From Leucobacter sp. 7(1) (GTDB lineage Bacteria > Actinomycetota > Actinomycetes > Actinomycetales > Microbacteriaceae), in the NCBI RefSeq assembly GCF_900163635.1, contig NZ_FUID01000050.1, positions 1 through 42,770 on the forward strand: a stretch of DNA of 42,770 nt, written 5' to 3'. Below the pieces are notes generated by a model. It was not told the DNA's origin and ran no database searches. It was given only the letters and a program-made list of their open reading frames with translations. This document shows positions 8,978-18,862 of the stretch, in pieces; positions within the stretch are counted from its first letter, which is position 1, and the number at the start of each line of letters is the position of its first letter. The translations under genes and the position numbers were made by a program.

Positions 8978-9837
8978 TGTTCACTCCCTGTGGAACGGCG
9001 TCGAGTGCGTCCAGCGAGCAGCGCAAGGCCGCCGAGGAGCCCCGCGGTGAGGAGGAGAAGGGCGACACCCATTGCAGATCCGTGGCCCCAGTCAAGGAAT
9101 GCGGAGAACTGCTGGTAAATGAGCGCCGAGAGCATCGTGGTTTGTGGGGAACCGAGCAGCGCCGGCACGATGTAGAAGCCCAACCCAAGTATGAACACGG
9201 TCGTGGCGCCGGCTGCAACACCTGGCAGGGAGAGCGGCAGGTACACGCGCAAGAAGGCCGTGACGGGATTCGCGCCCAAGCTCCGAGCGGCGGGGACAAG
9301 CCGCGTATCGATACTCAGCATTGCCGAGTACAGGGGGAGCACCATGAACGGGAGGAGTACCTGGAGCATGCCGAGCCCGACACCAAACGTTGTGCGAATG
9401 AGAGGCTGGCGGCCGATACCGACGAGCTCGAGGATGTCGTTGATGGGTCCCGAATCTTGCAGCAACACCATCCATGCAAGCGTCCGGACGAGGATGCTTG
9501 TCCACAGTGGCATGAGCACAAACAGGAGGAGAAGCTTCTGCATCGTTGGACCGACGATTGTCATGAGATAGGCGTATGGGTACGCGATGAGTACACACAC
9601 CGCAGTGACGACAGTGGAAACGATGAAGGTGCGCAGGAGTACCTGCAGGAACACTTCGTTCTGCGCGAGCCACTCGTAGTTCTGGAGGCCAGGCTCAGGG
9701 TCAGTAAAGCTTCGCCAGGTCACGACCACGATCGGCACGATGAAGAAACACGTGACGATGAGGATACCGGGGATGAGTAACAGGGGCGTGGCCCGGCGAA
9801 TCGCCGGGCCACGCGTGATGGTGATGGGCTGTGTCAT
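8974..9837 (-). CDS. potB-like: ABC transporter permease, PotB-like
   Basis: 287 residues with about six membrane helices and an EAA loop (VPAARSLGANPVTAFLRV). It starts at the ATG at 9837, 27 bp after the binding-protein gene, and is coupled to the next permease by a four-base overlap. It pairs with PotC-like to form the inner-membrane channel of the importer. Confidence 0.9.
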   Translation of the reverse strand: MTQPITITRGPAIRRATPLLLIPGILIVTCFFIVPIVVVTWRSFTDPEPGLQNYEWLAQNEVFLQVLLRTFIVSTVVTAVCVLIAYPYAYLMTIVGPTMQKLLLLFVLMPLWTSILVRTLAWMVLLQDSGPINDILELVGIGRQPLIRTTFGVGLGMLQVLLPFMVLPLYSAMLSIDTRLVPAARSLGANPVTAFLRVYLPLSLPGVAAGATTVFILGLGFYIVPALLGSPQTTMLSALIYQQFSAFLDWGHGSAMGVALLLLTAGLLGGLALLAGRTRRRSTGSEQ

Positions 9838-9864
9838 GTCAGTTCCGAGTTGGAGGACGACTCG

Positions 9865-10968
9865 TTAGGAGCCCGAAGCCCACTTGGTCCATGCGCTTTC
9901 CAAATCCGCGTAGTTGTCGGTCCAGAACTGCATGTCGATAGTGGTGCCGGTGTCGAGGTGGTCATTGATGAACCAGGTCTCAGCGGTTTCGGAGAGCTCC
10001 GGGCGTGAGTCAACGTTCACCGGTGCAAAGGAGGTCAGCTCGGCGGCCTTGGTCTGCTGCTGCTCGCCGAGGAAGTAGTTCAGGCCTGCGAACGAGGCCT
10101 CCGGATCCTTGACGCCCTTCGGGACGGTGAGCGCGTCGACGCCGAGGATCCAGTCGCCCCACATCGGCGCAACCGGAGCTCCAGCATCGGTGGCTCCGAA
10201 GCCACGTGAACTCCAGACGAGACTCATTGCGACTTCGCCACTTTCCAGCTGCTGCTGAGACTCAGCTCCTGTGGTCCAAGTGATGAGATCGTCGCCGAGC
10301 GACTTGTACTTCGCGATCGCGGTATCGATGTCTGCCACTGTGCGTTCGCTGTCACCCTTGCCATCCGCGAGGAGCGCGAACTCGAGGACCTGCGGCTCAA
10401 CGTAGGTGCTGAGTCCAATGGCTCGCTTGCCCGGGAACTTTGCCGTGTCGAAGAAATCGGCCGCACTCTGGGGCGGGTTGTCGCCGAATACCTCGGTGTT
10501 GTAGGCGACGATGAAACCGTAACTGATGGTGGGAACCATGCAGTCGTTCGTAATTGTGCCCTCGGGGACCTTTGAGATGTCGATCATTGAATAGTCGAGC
10601 TTCTCGTACAGTTCGCCACAGTACTGACCAGCGTCAAGGACGGTGGTGTTCGCAATGTCCCAGGTCACGTTGTCGGACTCGACCATTGCTTTCAATTTTG
10701 CGGCCTCGAATGAGTCCTGGACCACTTCGGCGCCTGACTCTTCCATGAAGGGCTCCCACACCGCTTCGGTGCGACCCTCCTGGGAAATTCCACCCGAGTC
10801 GGCGATTGCGAGTGTCGACCCACTGAGCACTCCCGGGGTCACCACCCCGGCGGTTGCTGTGCCGAAGTCACGATCCTTCGGTGCTTCGGCGCCTGTCCCG
10901 CCACCGCTGCATGCCGTGAGAACCACAGCGAGCGATGCGACGACTGCGCCCTGTGCAATGCGTTTCAC
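9865..10968 (-). CDS. potD-like: ABC transporter substrate-binding lipoprotein, PotD/F-like
   Basis: 367 residues. The signal peptide ends in a lipobox (LTAC, Cys20), so it is a membrane-anchored extracytoplasmic binding protein. The body matches family 1-type spermidine/putrescine-binding proteins (e.g. the TSYVEPQVLEFALLADG and MSLVWSSRGFG segments). The start is GTG at 10968 with AGGAG upstream. It is the first gene of the operon and captures the substrate, probably a polyamine or similar amine. Exact ligand unproven. Confidence 0.88.
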   Translation of the reverse strand: MKRIAQGAVVASLAVVLTACSGGGTGAEAPKDRDFGTATAGVVTPGVLSGSTLAIADSGGISQEGRTEAVWEPFMEESGAEVVQDSFEAAKLKAMVESDNVTWDIANTTVLDAGQYCGELYEKLDYSMIDISKVPEGTITNDCMVPTISYGFIVAYNTEVFGDNPPQSAADFFDTAKFPGKRAIGLSTYVEPQVLEFALLADGKGDSERTVADIDTAIAKYKSLGDDLITWTTGAESQQQLESGEVAMSLVWSSRGFGATDAGAPVAPMWGDWILGVDALTVPKGVKDPEASFAGLNYFLGEQQQTKAAELTSFAPVNVDSRPELSETAETWFINDHLDTGTTIDMQFWTDNYADLESAWTKWASGS

Positions 10969-11022
10969 CTGTAACTCCTTCGTTCAGAACCCCCTCCTAC
11001 GCTGGCTGAGGATAGGGATAAA

Positions 11023-11049
11023 ACTATACTGAACAAAAAATTCAGTCAA
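11023..11049 (-). promoter_or_regulatory. Promoter and operator of the polyamine-type operon
   Basis: Read on the minus strand, TTGACT (11049-11044) is a good -35. TATAGT (11028-11023, 15-bp spacer) or the overlapping TAGTTT (17-bp spacer) is the -10. The spacer contains an inverted repeat ACTGAA (11028-11033), seven bases, TTCAGT (11041-11046). Occupation of this site would block RNA polymerase, as expected for a PuuR-like repressor. Confidence 0.62.
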
Positions 11050-11212
11050 GATAAAGTTTTTGTGATTGTGCGCGCACGTGTTTTGTGGCACCTTGGGTGC
11101 ATTGGGAGTGCGGATAACCGCATATTTCCCTGAAATCATGCGCACTCGCTGTACGATTCCCGAGCGCATCCCGATGATCGTTGTACAGTGAAGCTCAATC
11201 GCTCGACCGCGA

Positions 11213-11223
11213 GTTCACTGAAC
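11213..11223. promoter_or_regulatory. Second operator-like palindrome GTTCACTGAAC
   Basis: An 11-bp palindrome (five-base arms, one central base) sharing CTGAAC with the site in the operon promoter. It lies ~70 bp ahead of the XRE-cupin start, a natural place for autoregulation. Confidence 0.45.
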
Positions 11224-11291
11224 AAGGGTGATCGTGTTGCGTGGGCAGGCGCTGCAGATGTGACGTGCGAGAAACACTGAGGAGGGACCCT

Positions 11292-11921
11292 ATGGAATCC
11301 GGGCATGAAGTTGGGGCGCGCATCGCGAAGGCGCGAAAGCTGCGCGGCGCGACGCTCCGTGACATCGCAACAGCGGCGGGCGTGAGTCCCAGTTTTTTGA
11401 GCCAGCTCGAGCGGGGTCTCACAAACGCCAGTGTGGCGTCACTTCGCAAAATCGCGAGCGCGCTGGGGGTTCCCGTGGCCGATCTGCTCGAGACACACCC
11501 ACGGCACACTCACGGCGTCTTGCGCGCAGAGCATCGGCCGTCGACGCCGCTCTCATCCGGGTCCGAAAAGTTCGTGGTGGCGCAGCCGCCAGTGCAACAC
11601 GTGGAGATCTACGTCGGTCGGTTCCAGGTTGGCGGGGCGACCGGGCAGGACCCCTATATTCACGGAACCTCTCAAGAGTTCCTCATCGTGCTGACGGGGA
11701 AGGTGCTGCTCGAACTCGGCGAACACACCTATGTGATGGGACCCCACGACAGCATCGAGTACTTGAGCTCCGTGCCGCACCGCGTGCAGAACATTGGCAC
11801 CACGGTCGCAGAAGTGATGTGGGTGACAAGCCCGCCAACGACAAGCTCGACTCCGGTTCCTTCTGCGGTTGACTCGCAACCGGTCGAGACGAACCCCCAC
11901 GAATCAGAGGACCTCGCGTAG
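11292..11921 (+). CDS. XRE-cupin transcriptional regulator (PuuR-like)
   Basis: 209 residues from the ATG at 11292, preceded by a strong GGAGGGA site at 11281. The open frame runs further upstream, but that part lacks homology and the ribosome site favours this start. Residues ~10-65 are a Cro/CI helix-turn-helix (LRDIATAAGVSPSFLSQLERG). Residues ~100-185 are a small cupin barrel (GTSQEFLIVLTGKVLLEL). This architecture is that of PuuR, which senses putrescine. Divergence from the transport/oxidase operon and repeated operator-like palindromes support control of that operon. Confidence 0.88.
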   Translation: MESGHEVGARIAKARKLRGATLRDIATAAGVSPSFLSQLERGLTNASVASLRKIASALGVPVADLLETHPRHTHGVLRAEHRPSTPLSSGSEKFVVAQPPVQHVEIYVGRFQVGGATGQDPYIHGTSQEFLIVLTGKVLLELGEHTYVMGPHDSIEYLSSVPHRVQNIGTTVAEVMWVTSPPTTSSTPVPSAVDSQPVETNPHESEDLA

Positions 11922-11932
11922 CGCGTCCTGTT

Positions 11933-12016
11933 GTGTGACGCACCGCCCCACTGCGCGTCACACCCCCAGACCCCGGACGCGCAACGCGTGCGGACACCGG
12001 GCGCATCGGTGCGCCC
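11933..12016. terminator. Two hairpins between the regulator and aldehyde dehydrogenase genes
   Basis: GTGTGACGC (11933-11941) pairs with GCGTCACAC (11955-11963). GGGCGCA (11999-12005) pairs with TGCGCCC (12010-12016) around TCGG. Neither has a T-run, so they may be weak terminators or RNA-processing structures between the two same-strand genes. Confidence 0.4.
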
Positions 12017-12055
12017 GAAAACTCGAAATTCATACCCGAACAGGAGCTCTCCACG

Positions 12056-13420
12056 ATGCCGCAGTACCAAATTACGGATCCGTCCACTGGGGAAACCCTC
12101 GCGAATTATGCGTCGGCAACGGACGCCGAGGTTGCGAATGCCATCGCAGCCACCGCCGCCGCATACCAGGGCACTGTCGCCGCCGAGCGAGCGTCGCGTG
12201 CTCAGAAGATCGCTCGTGTCGCAGAGCTGCACCTTGAGCGTGCGGACGAGCTCGCGGCGATCATCGCCCAGGAGATGGGCAAGCCGATCGATCAGTCACG
12301 CGGCGAGGTCGAGTTCAGCGCGTCGATCTACACGTACTACGCGGAGGAGGCCGTTGCCCACCTCGCTGACGAGGAGATCCCGAACGAGGGCGGTGGCCGT
12401 GCGTTTGTGCGCCGCGTCGGTCTCGGTGTGATCCTCGGCATCATGCCCTGGAACTTCCCCTACTACCAGGTTGCCCGTTTTGCCGCGCCGAACCTGATTC
12501 TGGGCAACACGATCCTGCTCAAGCACGCCGAACAGTGCCCCCGCTCAGCCGAAGCCATCGCACAGATCTACCGTGATGCGGGGTTTGGCGACTCCCTGGT
12601 CAACCTGCGTGCCACGCACGAACAAATCGAAGACGTGATTGCCGATCCCCGAGTACAGGGCGTTTCGCTGACGGGTTCCGAGCGTGCCGGCGCCGCGGTT
12701 GCGGAGATCGCGGGGCGTCACCTGAAGAAGGTTGTGCTCGAGCTCGGCGGCTCCGACGTGTTCCTGGTGCTCGACACTTCCGACCTGGACGCGACCGTCG
12801 CAATGGCTGTCGAGGCACGCATCGAAAACAGCGGGCAGGCGTGCAACGGGTCAAAGCGAATCGTGGTGCTTGATCGCTACTACGACGAGTTTGCCGAGAA
12901 GTTTGTGGCGGCGATGCGCGCGGTGACGTCAGGGCCGGCAACGGAGACGGGGATCAACATCGGGCCGCTGTCTTCCACCCGGGCTGCGGAACTGCTCGGT
13001 GCACAGGTCGCCCGCGCAGTCGAGCAGGGAGCCGTGCTCGAGCTCGGGACCGCGGAGCCGAACGGTGCGTTCTTCGCGCCCACCGTGCTCTCCGGCGTCA
13101 CGTCCGACATGGACGCCTACACCCAGGAGCTCTTCGGCCCCGCCGCAGTGCTGTACCGGGTCGCCGATGACGCGGCGGCAATTCAGCTCGCCAACAGTTC
13201 TCCCTACGGGCTCGGCTCCGTCGTGATCTGCGAGGATCTTGACCGGGCCGTCGCCATTGGTGACCAGCTTGAGGTCGGCATGGTGTTCATGAACGGTGTC
13301 GGGCTTGACGGGCCCCACCTCCCCTTTGGCGGCGTGAAGCGGAGCGGATTCGGGCGTGAGCTGGGCCGGTATGCGCTCGAGGAGTTTGCGAACAAGAAGC
13401 TGTTTGTGTTCGCCGAATAG
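12056..13420 (+). CDS. gabD-like: NAD(P)-dependent succinate-semialdehyde/aldehyde dehydrogenase
   Basis: A 454-residue aldehyde dehydrogenase. It shows the MPWNFPYYQ segment, the catalytic glutamate in VLELGGSD, and the nucleophilic cysteine in [10 protein letters not shown]. The length and MPWNFP...LELGGSD pattern are those of short succinate-semialdehyde dehydrogenases. It would finish oxidation of the aldehydes made by the amine oxidase (gamma-aminobutyraldehyde or succinic semialdehyde). Start ATG at 12056 with AGGAG nearby. It lies ~134 bp after the regulator on the same strand. Confidence 0.88.
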   Translation: MPQYQITDPSTGETLANYASATDAEVANAIAATAAAYQGTVAAERASRAQKIARVAELHLERADELAAIIAQEMGKPIDQSRGEVEFSASIYTYYAEEAVAHLADEEIPNEGGGRAFVRRVGLGVILGIMPWNFPYYQVARFAAPNLILGNTILLKHAEQCPRSAEAIAQIYRDAGFGDSLVNLRATHEQIEDVIADPRVQGVSLTGSERAGAAVAEIAGRHLKKVVLELGGSDVFLVLDTSDLDATVAMAVEARIENSGQACNGSKRIVVLDRYYDEFAEKFVAAMRAVTSGPATETGINIGPLSSTRAAELLGAQVARAVEQGAVLELGTAEPNGAFFAPTVLSGVTSDMDAYTQELFGPAAVLYRVADDAAAIQLANSSPYGLGSVVICEDLDRAVAIGDQLEVGMVFMNGVGLDGPHLPFGGVKRSGFGRELGRYALEEFANKKLFVFAE

Positions 13421-13435
13421 GGCGAGCCGCAGAAA

Positions 13436-13480
13436 CGCCAGGGGCGGTGCCGGATCTGTGATCCGACACCGCCCCTGGCG
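13436..13480. terminator. Bidirectional terminator hairpin between aldehyde dehydrogenase and greA
   Basis: A long stem joins 13436-13455 and 13461-13480, with one mismatch in 20 pairs and a five-base loop. It sits between two convergent genes, so it can end both transcripts. It lacks a strong T-run on either side. Confidence 0.7.
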
Positions 13481-13494
13481 TGTGTGATGAGTGG

Positions 13495-13980
13495 TTAGGA
13501 CACGTAGGTGTCGACCGCGAGGATCTTCACCGGGATCTCGTTCCCGTTGGGTGCCGCATAGCTGACCTCTTCGCCGACCTTGCGGCCCAGGATCGCCGTG
13601 CCCAGTGGGCTCTCCGCGCTGAACACGTCGAGATCGGAACCATCCGCGAGTTCACGGTTCCCAAGCAGGAACCGCTCCTCATCGCCGAAGATGTCCGCGG
13701 TGATGACCGTGCCGATCTCGACGACGCCGCTGGCCTGCGGAACTTCGCCGACGACGGCGTGCTTCAGCAGAGATTCGAGGTCGCGGATCCGGGCTTCCAT
13801 CTTGCCCTGCTCATCCTTCGCCGCGTGGTAGCCACCGTTCTCCTTCAGGTCGCCCTCTTCGCGGGCAGCCTCGATACGGGCAGCGATGTCTTTGCGGCCG
13901 GGGCCGGTCAGTTCAGCCAGCTCGCCAGTGAGCCGGTTGTAAGCATCTTGAGTCAGCCAGGTCTGCGTGGGCTCGGCCAT
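13495..13980 (-). CDS. greA: Transcription elongation factor GreA
   Basis: 161 residues from the ATG at 13980 (MAEPTQTWLTQDAYNRL), the usual GreA length; the longer frame to 14031 adds non-conserved residues. The N-terminal coiled coil (~1-80, with AAREEGDLKENGGYHAAKDEQ split over its acidic tip) and the C-terminal FKBP-like domain (AILGRKVGEEV) are clear. It stimulates RNA cleavage by backtracked RNA polymerase. The greA-DUF4307-mca order is conserved in other actinobacteria, e.g. Rv1080c-Rv1082 of M. tuberculosis from memory. Confidence 0.95.
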   Translation of the reverse strand: MAEPTQTWLTQDAYNRLTGELAELTGPGRKDIAARIEAAREEGDLKENGGYHAAKDEQGKMEARIRDLESLLKHAVVGEVPQASGVVEIGTVITADIFGDEERFLLGNRELADGSDLDVFSAESPLGTAILGRKVGEEVSYAAPNGNEIPVKILAVDTYVS

Positions 13981-14029
13981 GGGTGATCCTCGTTTCAACA
14001 TGAGAGCGCTACTGCGCTGTGGGACGCGC

Positions 14030-14066
14030 AACGCCCTGACAGGGCAGGGCGTTTCCGGCCAGCGTA
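14030..14066 (-). promoter_or_regulatory. greA 5' region: -10 element and leader hairpin
   Basis: On the minus strand TACGCT (14066-14061) may be a -10. Downstream a perfect 9-bp hairpin (AACGCCCTG 14030-14038 with CAGGGCGTT 14045-14053) would lie at the start of the greA leader. It might equally be the terminator of the upstream DUF4307 gene. Confidence 0.4.
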
Positions 14067-14115
14067 TCAGTGCGAGCCGTTGAAACCCCAGAAGTGGTGC
14101 GGTGATCCGCGGCGG

Positions 14116-14553
14116 CTAGGAGCCCTCAACAACCCAGCATTCGCGGGTCGTCGTTGCCGTCGCCGGGTTCGTCGTGACGAGGCGTGTGGTGACAGTGTGC
14201 GTGCGCGCGTCGGTGACCGGGAGTTCCACGATCTTCCACCCGACGGTGGCCTTCGCTGTGTTCAGCGCTTCGACAGCGCACGCCACCGGAGTGTTCGGCG
14301 GGGCGGAGACTTCAAACTTCACATCGAGTACAAGCTCACTCTGCTTGGTGTGTCCGATGTCCTGGACCTCGACCTGGCTCCCGTTTTGCCACCCGGAAAA
14401 GAGCAGGAACAAGAGGCCCGCGAGGAGCAGCGCGATCGCGACGATCCACGCAAACCGGCGATCCAGACGACGGCGACGGCCCGTGCCGTAGCGATCCTCA
14501 AGACGCTGCGTCGACGGAGATTCCGCGTCGACGGCGGCGACCGCATGTGGCAC
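14116..14553 (-). CDS. DUF4307 membrane protein
   Basis: 145 residues from the GTG at 14553, which has GGAGG five to six bases upstream. The longer frame reaching 14703 would overlap mca and has no ribosome site support. A polar N-terminus with the family's LEDRYG segment is followed by basic residues and one membrane helix (WIVAIALLLAGLLFLLF), then an extracytoplasmic domain of ~85 residues. Function is unknown. The family is restricted to actinobacteria and sits between greA and mca here as in mycobacteria (Rv1081c, from memory). Confidence 0.85.
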   Translation of the reverse strand: MPHAVAAVDAESPSTQRLEDRYGTGRRRRLDRRFAWIVAIALLLAGLLFLLFSGWQNGSQVEVQDIGHTKQSELVLDVKFEVSAPPNTPVACAVEALNTAKATVGWKIVELPVTDARTHTVTTRLVTTNPATATTTRECWVVEGS

Positions 14554-14576
14554 GGGAACCTCCGATCCAGACTGGG

Positions 14577-14582
14577 TAAACT
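14577..14582 (+). promoter_or_regulatory. -10 element for mca
   Basis: TAAACT fits the TANNNT -10 pattern and points to a start near 14589, giving a ~50-base leader before the ATG at 14639. It also lies just upstream of the divergent DUF4307 start, so both genes share the gap. Confidence 0.45.
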
Positions 14583-14638
14583 GTGTGCTTGGTGCCAGAG
14601 TACCGGGAAGCTCCCGAGAAGCACGTGAGAGGAAGCGC

Positions 14639-15508
14639 ATGACGCTCAGGCTCATCGCGGTGCACGCGCATCCCGACGACGAATCCAGCAAGGGTGCTGC
14701 CACCTACGCACACTACCTGGATCAGGGCGTCGAGGTGCTCATCGTGAGTTGCACGGGAGGCGAACGCGGGGACGTGCTCAATGAGCTCGTTGCGCGGGAT
14801 CCGAAGAGCCGGCGGGACCTCGCGGGGCTCCGCCGGGACGAGATGGCGCGCGCTCGCGACATCATCGGCTTCGAACACCGTTGGCTTGGCTACCAGGACT
14901 CTGGGCTCCCCGACGAGGGTGACCCCATTCCCGAGGGCTCGTTCGCGCACATTCCCGCCGAGGTATCCGCGGAAGTGCTCGTCAAGACTGTGCGCGAGTT
15001 CAAGCCGCACGTCATGATCACCTATAACGAGCAGGGCGGGTATCCGCACCCCGATCACATCCGGTGCCACGAGATCAGTAAGATCGCGTGGGATCTCGCC
15101 GGCGACCCGGAGGCCTACCCCGAGGCGGGCCAGCCCTGGGAAGTCAAGAAGCTGTACTACGAAGAGATCTTCAACGGGGAGCGCATCAGCACGGTGTACC
15201 AGTGGCTGCTGGATCACGAGCCCACGTCGCCGCTCGTTGCCCAGTTCGCGGAGATCCACGAGCGCATGGGCAAGCGCGGCAACCGGAGCACTGCCCGCAT
15301 CGAGGTGGGCAAGTTCTTTGAGCAGCGCGACGAGGCGTTGCGTGCCCACGCCAGTCAGGTGCCGCCGGATAGCCCGTTCTTCTTCTGGCCCAACGAACTG
15401 CAGCGCCAGGCGTGGCCGTTCGAAGACTACCGACTCGCGGCCTCGCGGGTCGACACAACCGAGTTCGAGGGTGACCTGTTCCAGGGCATCAAGGAGGAAA
15501 ACGCATGA
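14639..15508 (+). CDS. mca: Mycothiol S-conjugate amidase
   Basis: 289 residues, typical for Mca. Zinc ligands are in AVHAHPDDESSKG (residues ~8-20) and HPDHIRCHEIS. It is a LmbE-like N-acyl hydrolase that cleaves mycothiol S-conjugates of toxins or antibiotics into a mercapturate and GlcN-Ins. The ATG at 14639 follows GAGAGGAAG. Its stop overlaps the next small gene by four bases (ATGA). The closely related deacetylase MshB is the main alternative, but the synteny with greA and DUF4307 favours Mca. Confidence 0.93.
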   Translation: MTLRLIAVHAHPDDESSKGAATYAHYLDQGVEVLIVSCTGGERGDVLNELVARDPKSRRDLAGLRRDEMARARDIIGFEHRWLGYQDSGLPDEGDPIPEGSFAHIPAEVSAEVLVKTVREFKPHVMITYNEQGGYPHPDHIRCHEISKIAWDLAGDPEAYPEAGQPWEVKKLYYEEIFNGERISTVYQWLLDHEPTSPLVAQFAEIHERMGKRGNRSTARIEVGKFFEQRDEALRAHASQVPPDSPFFFWPNELQRQAWPFEDYRLAASRVDTTEFEGDLFQGIKEENA

Positions 15509-15740
15509 GTGTGATGGGTGTCGTGCAGCGACTGGCTGAGGATTCGACGGAGTTCGATCCGAACCAGGTCACGCCCGGCGTGGAGGGCTTCCTGTTCACC
15601 GGCCTGATGGCCGCCGGCATTATTGCGCTCGGGTTCCTGCTTGTTACGCGTTTGCGTCGCAACATGTACCGCCACGAGGTGCGCGAAGAGATCGCGGCCG
15701 AGCTGGGCGAAGCCGAAGCGGATTCCGAGCCGCGGAGCTA

Positions 15741-15741
<1 letters not shown>
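15505..15741 (+). CDS. Small single-pass membrane protein coupled to mca
   Basis: 78 residues with one hydrophobic helix ([20 protein letters not shown]), a basic stop-transfer segment ([10 protein letters not shown]) and an acidic C-terminal tail. Unknown function. It starts inside the mca stop (ATGA) and ends where recQ starts (TAGTG), so three genes are translationally chained. A similar small gene follows mca in M. tuberculosis (Rv1083, from memory), suggesting a role linked to Mca at the membrane. Confidence 0.8.
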
Positions 15742-17762
<2,021 letters not shown>

Positions 17763-17789
17763 ATCGCGAGGTTCCCCCACGCGCTCTCC

Positions 17790-18614
17790 CTACCGCAGAT
17801 ACACGGGATCCAGCGCCACCAGCAGCGCCGCGGTCCAGTGGCACAGGAATGCGACTGTGGTGAGCGCGTGGAAGATCTCGTGGAAGCCGAACACCCCGGG
17901 CACGGGGTTCGGGCGCTTCATCCCGTACACGACCGAGCCGAGGGTGTAGAGCAGCCCGCCAACGACCACGAGCACCATTGAGGCAAGGTTCGCGTGTGCA
18001 ATGTCGACGATGTACATGATTGCCGCCCACCCGAGCAGCACGTACAGCGGCACGTAGAGCCAGCGCGGTGCACCGATCCAGAACACTCGGAATCCGATTC
18101 CGAGCAGCGCCCCGCTCCACACGAGGATCAGGAGCAGGATGCCCTTGTCATGCGGCAGGGCGAGCAAGGCCAGCGGGGTGTACGTGCCCGCGATGAGTAA
18201 GAAGATGTTCGCGTGATCGAGCCTGCGGAACAACTGCTTGGTGCGGGGGCTCCAGTTAATGCGGTGGTACAGCGCGGAGATACCAAAGAGCAGCATGCTC
18301 GTCAGCATGAAGACTGCCGACGCCCACTTCGCGACCGGGCCGTGGGCGAGGCTCATCAGGACGATTCCTGCCGCCACAGCGACGGGAAAGGTGCCCGCGT
18401 GGATCCAGCCCCGCCAGAGCGGTTTCGCCTCGGCGACCGGTGCCTGGCCAGCCGGATCCACCGCCGCGCCGGAATCCAGGGCCGCATCGGAGTCCGCGGC
18501 CGCCAGGAGCGGCAGCGAGAGACGGTCGGGTTCGGGGAGCGGGCGACGCGGGTGGCCCTGCGGCGGGGCCGAGCCCTCGTGTGCGGGGAAATCGCGTCCG
18601 TCGGGCCTACTCAT
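17790..18614 (-). CDS. Hemolysin III / YqfA (PAQR-like) family membrane protein
   Basis: 274 residues from the ATG at 18614, which has TACACT six bases upstream and thus looks leaderless. The frame continues to 19025 but crosses a promoter and a palindrome and is not conserved. An Ala/Pro-rich ~70-residue cytoplasmic tail precedes seven helices. SALYHRINW and LDHANIFLLIAGTYTPLAL are the family's conserved H/D motifs, and a histidine motif (FHEIFHALTTVAFLCHW) ends the domain. The true activity is unclear; the 'hemolysin' name comes from a Bacillus homologue. Same neighbour order with uppS as in M. tuberculosis (Rv1085c-Rv1086, from memory). Confidence 0.87.
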   Translation of the reverse strand: MSRPDGRDFPAHEGSAPPQGHPRRPLPEPDRLSLPLLAAADSDAALDSGAAVDPAGQAPVAEAKPLWRGWIHAGTFPVAVAAGIVLMSLAHGPVAKWASAVFMLTSMLLFGISALYHRINWSPRTKQLFRRLDHANIFLLIAGTYTPLALLALPHDKGILLLILVWSGALLGIGFRVFWIGAPRWLYVPLYVLLGWAAIMYIVDIAHANLASMVLVVVGGLLYTLGSVVYGMKRPNPVPGVFGFHEIFHALTTVAFLCHWTAALLVALDPVYLR

Positions 18615-18620
18615 ACCCCG

Positions 18621-18626
18621 AGTGTA
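18621..18626 (-). promoter_or_regulatory. -10 element of the hemolysin III family gene (leaderless)
   Basis: TACACT on the minus strand is followed by six bases and then the ATG at 18614, so transcription should begin at or next to the start codon. Confidence 0.55.
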
Positions 18627-18736
18627 TGTTCCCAACAGATCTGCGGGGGCATATGTGTGGAATCCCGCAGGAAGCGGGCCGCCCGCCCCGCCTGAACGCA
18701 TGCCCCGATACCCCCACCCGCTCACCGCCGCAATCG

Positions 18737-18788
18737 ATGGGTGAGTTTCCGGGGCTTGACGAACACGAAGCCCCGGAAACTCACCCAT
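18737..18788. repeat. Perfect 21-bp inverted repeat
   Basis: Arms 18737-18757 and 18768-18788 (ATGGGTGAGTTTCCGGGGCT plus one base) pair perfectly around a 10-base loop. It lies between two divergent genes, where a terminator is not expected, and has no T-run. A dispersed intergenic repeat is likely. Confidence 0.85.
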
Positions 18789-18850
18789 GGATGCGCGTGG
18801 GCGTGGTGTGGGCGCGTCGTGCGCACGGGCTGCGCCCCAGCTCCGGGCGC

Positions 18851-18856
18851 TACACT
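18851..18856 (+). promoter_or_regulatory. -10 element of uppS (leaderless)
   Basis: TACACT is followed by six bases and GTG at 18863. This spacing implies a leaderless message and supports the chosen start. Confidence 0.55.
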
Positions 18857-18862
18857 CTGAGG

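Larger units (their letters stand above)
10969..11291. other. Divergent regulatory region of the polyamine operon and XRE-cupin gene
   Basis: This 323-bp AT-richer gap has no convincing gene. It holds the minus-strand operon promoter and an ACTGAA/TTCAGT operator (separate entries), and near the regulator start a GTTCACTGAAC palindrome (11213-11223). CAGTGAA (11186-11192) and TTCACTG (11214-11220) also pair at a distance. CTGAAC/GTTCAG recurs at 10982, 11029 and 11213, which suggests several copies of one binding site. Confidence 0.6.

Noticed and set aside
18440..18862. N-terminal extension of uppS by 141 residues
   Set aside because: It crosses the palindrome and the -10 element and overlaps the hemolysin III gene; the GTG at 18863 fits family length.
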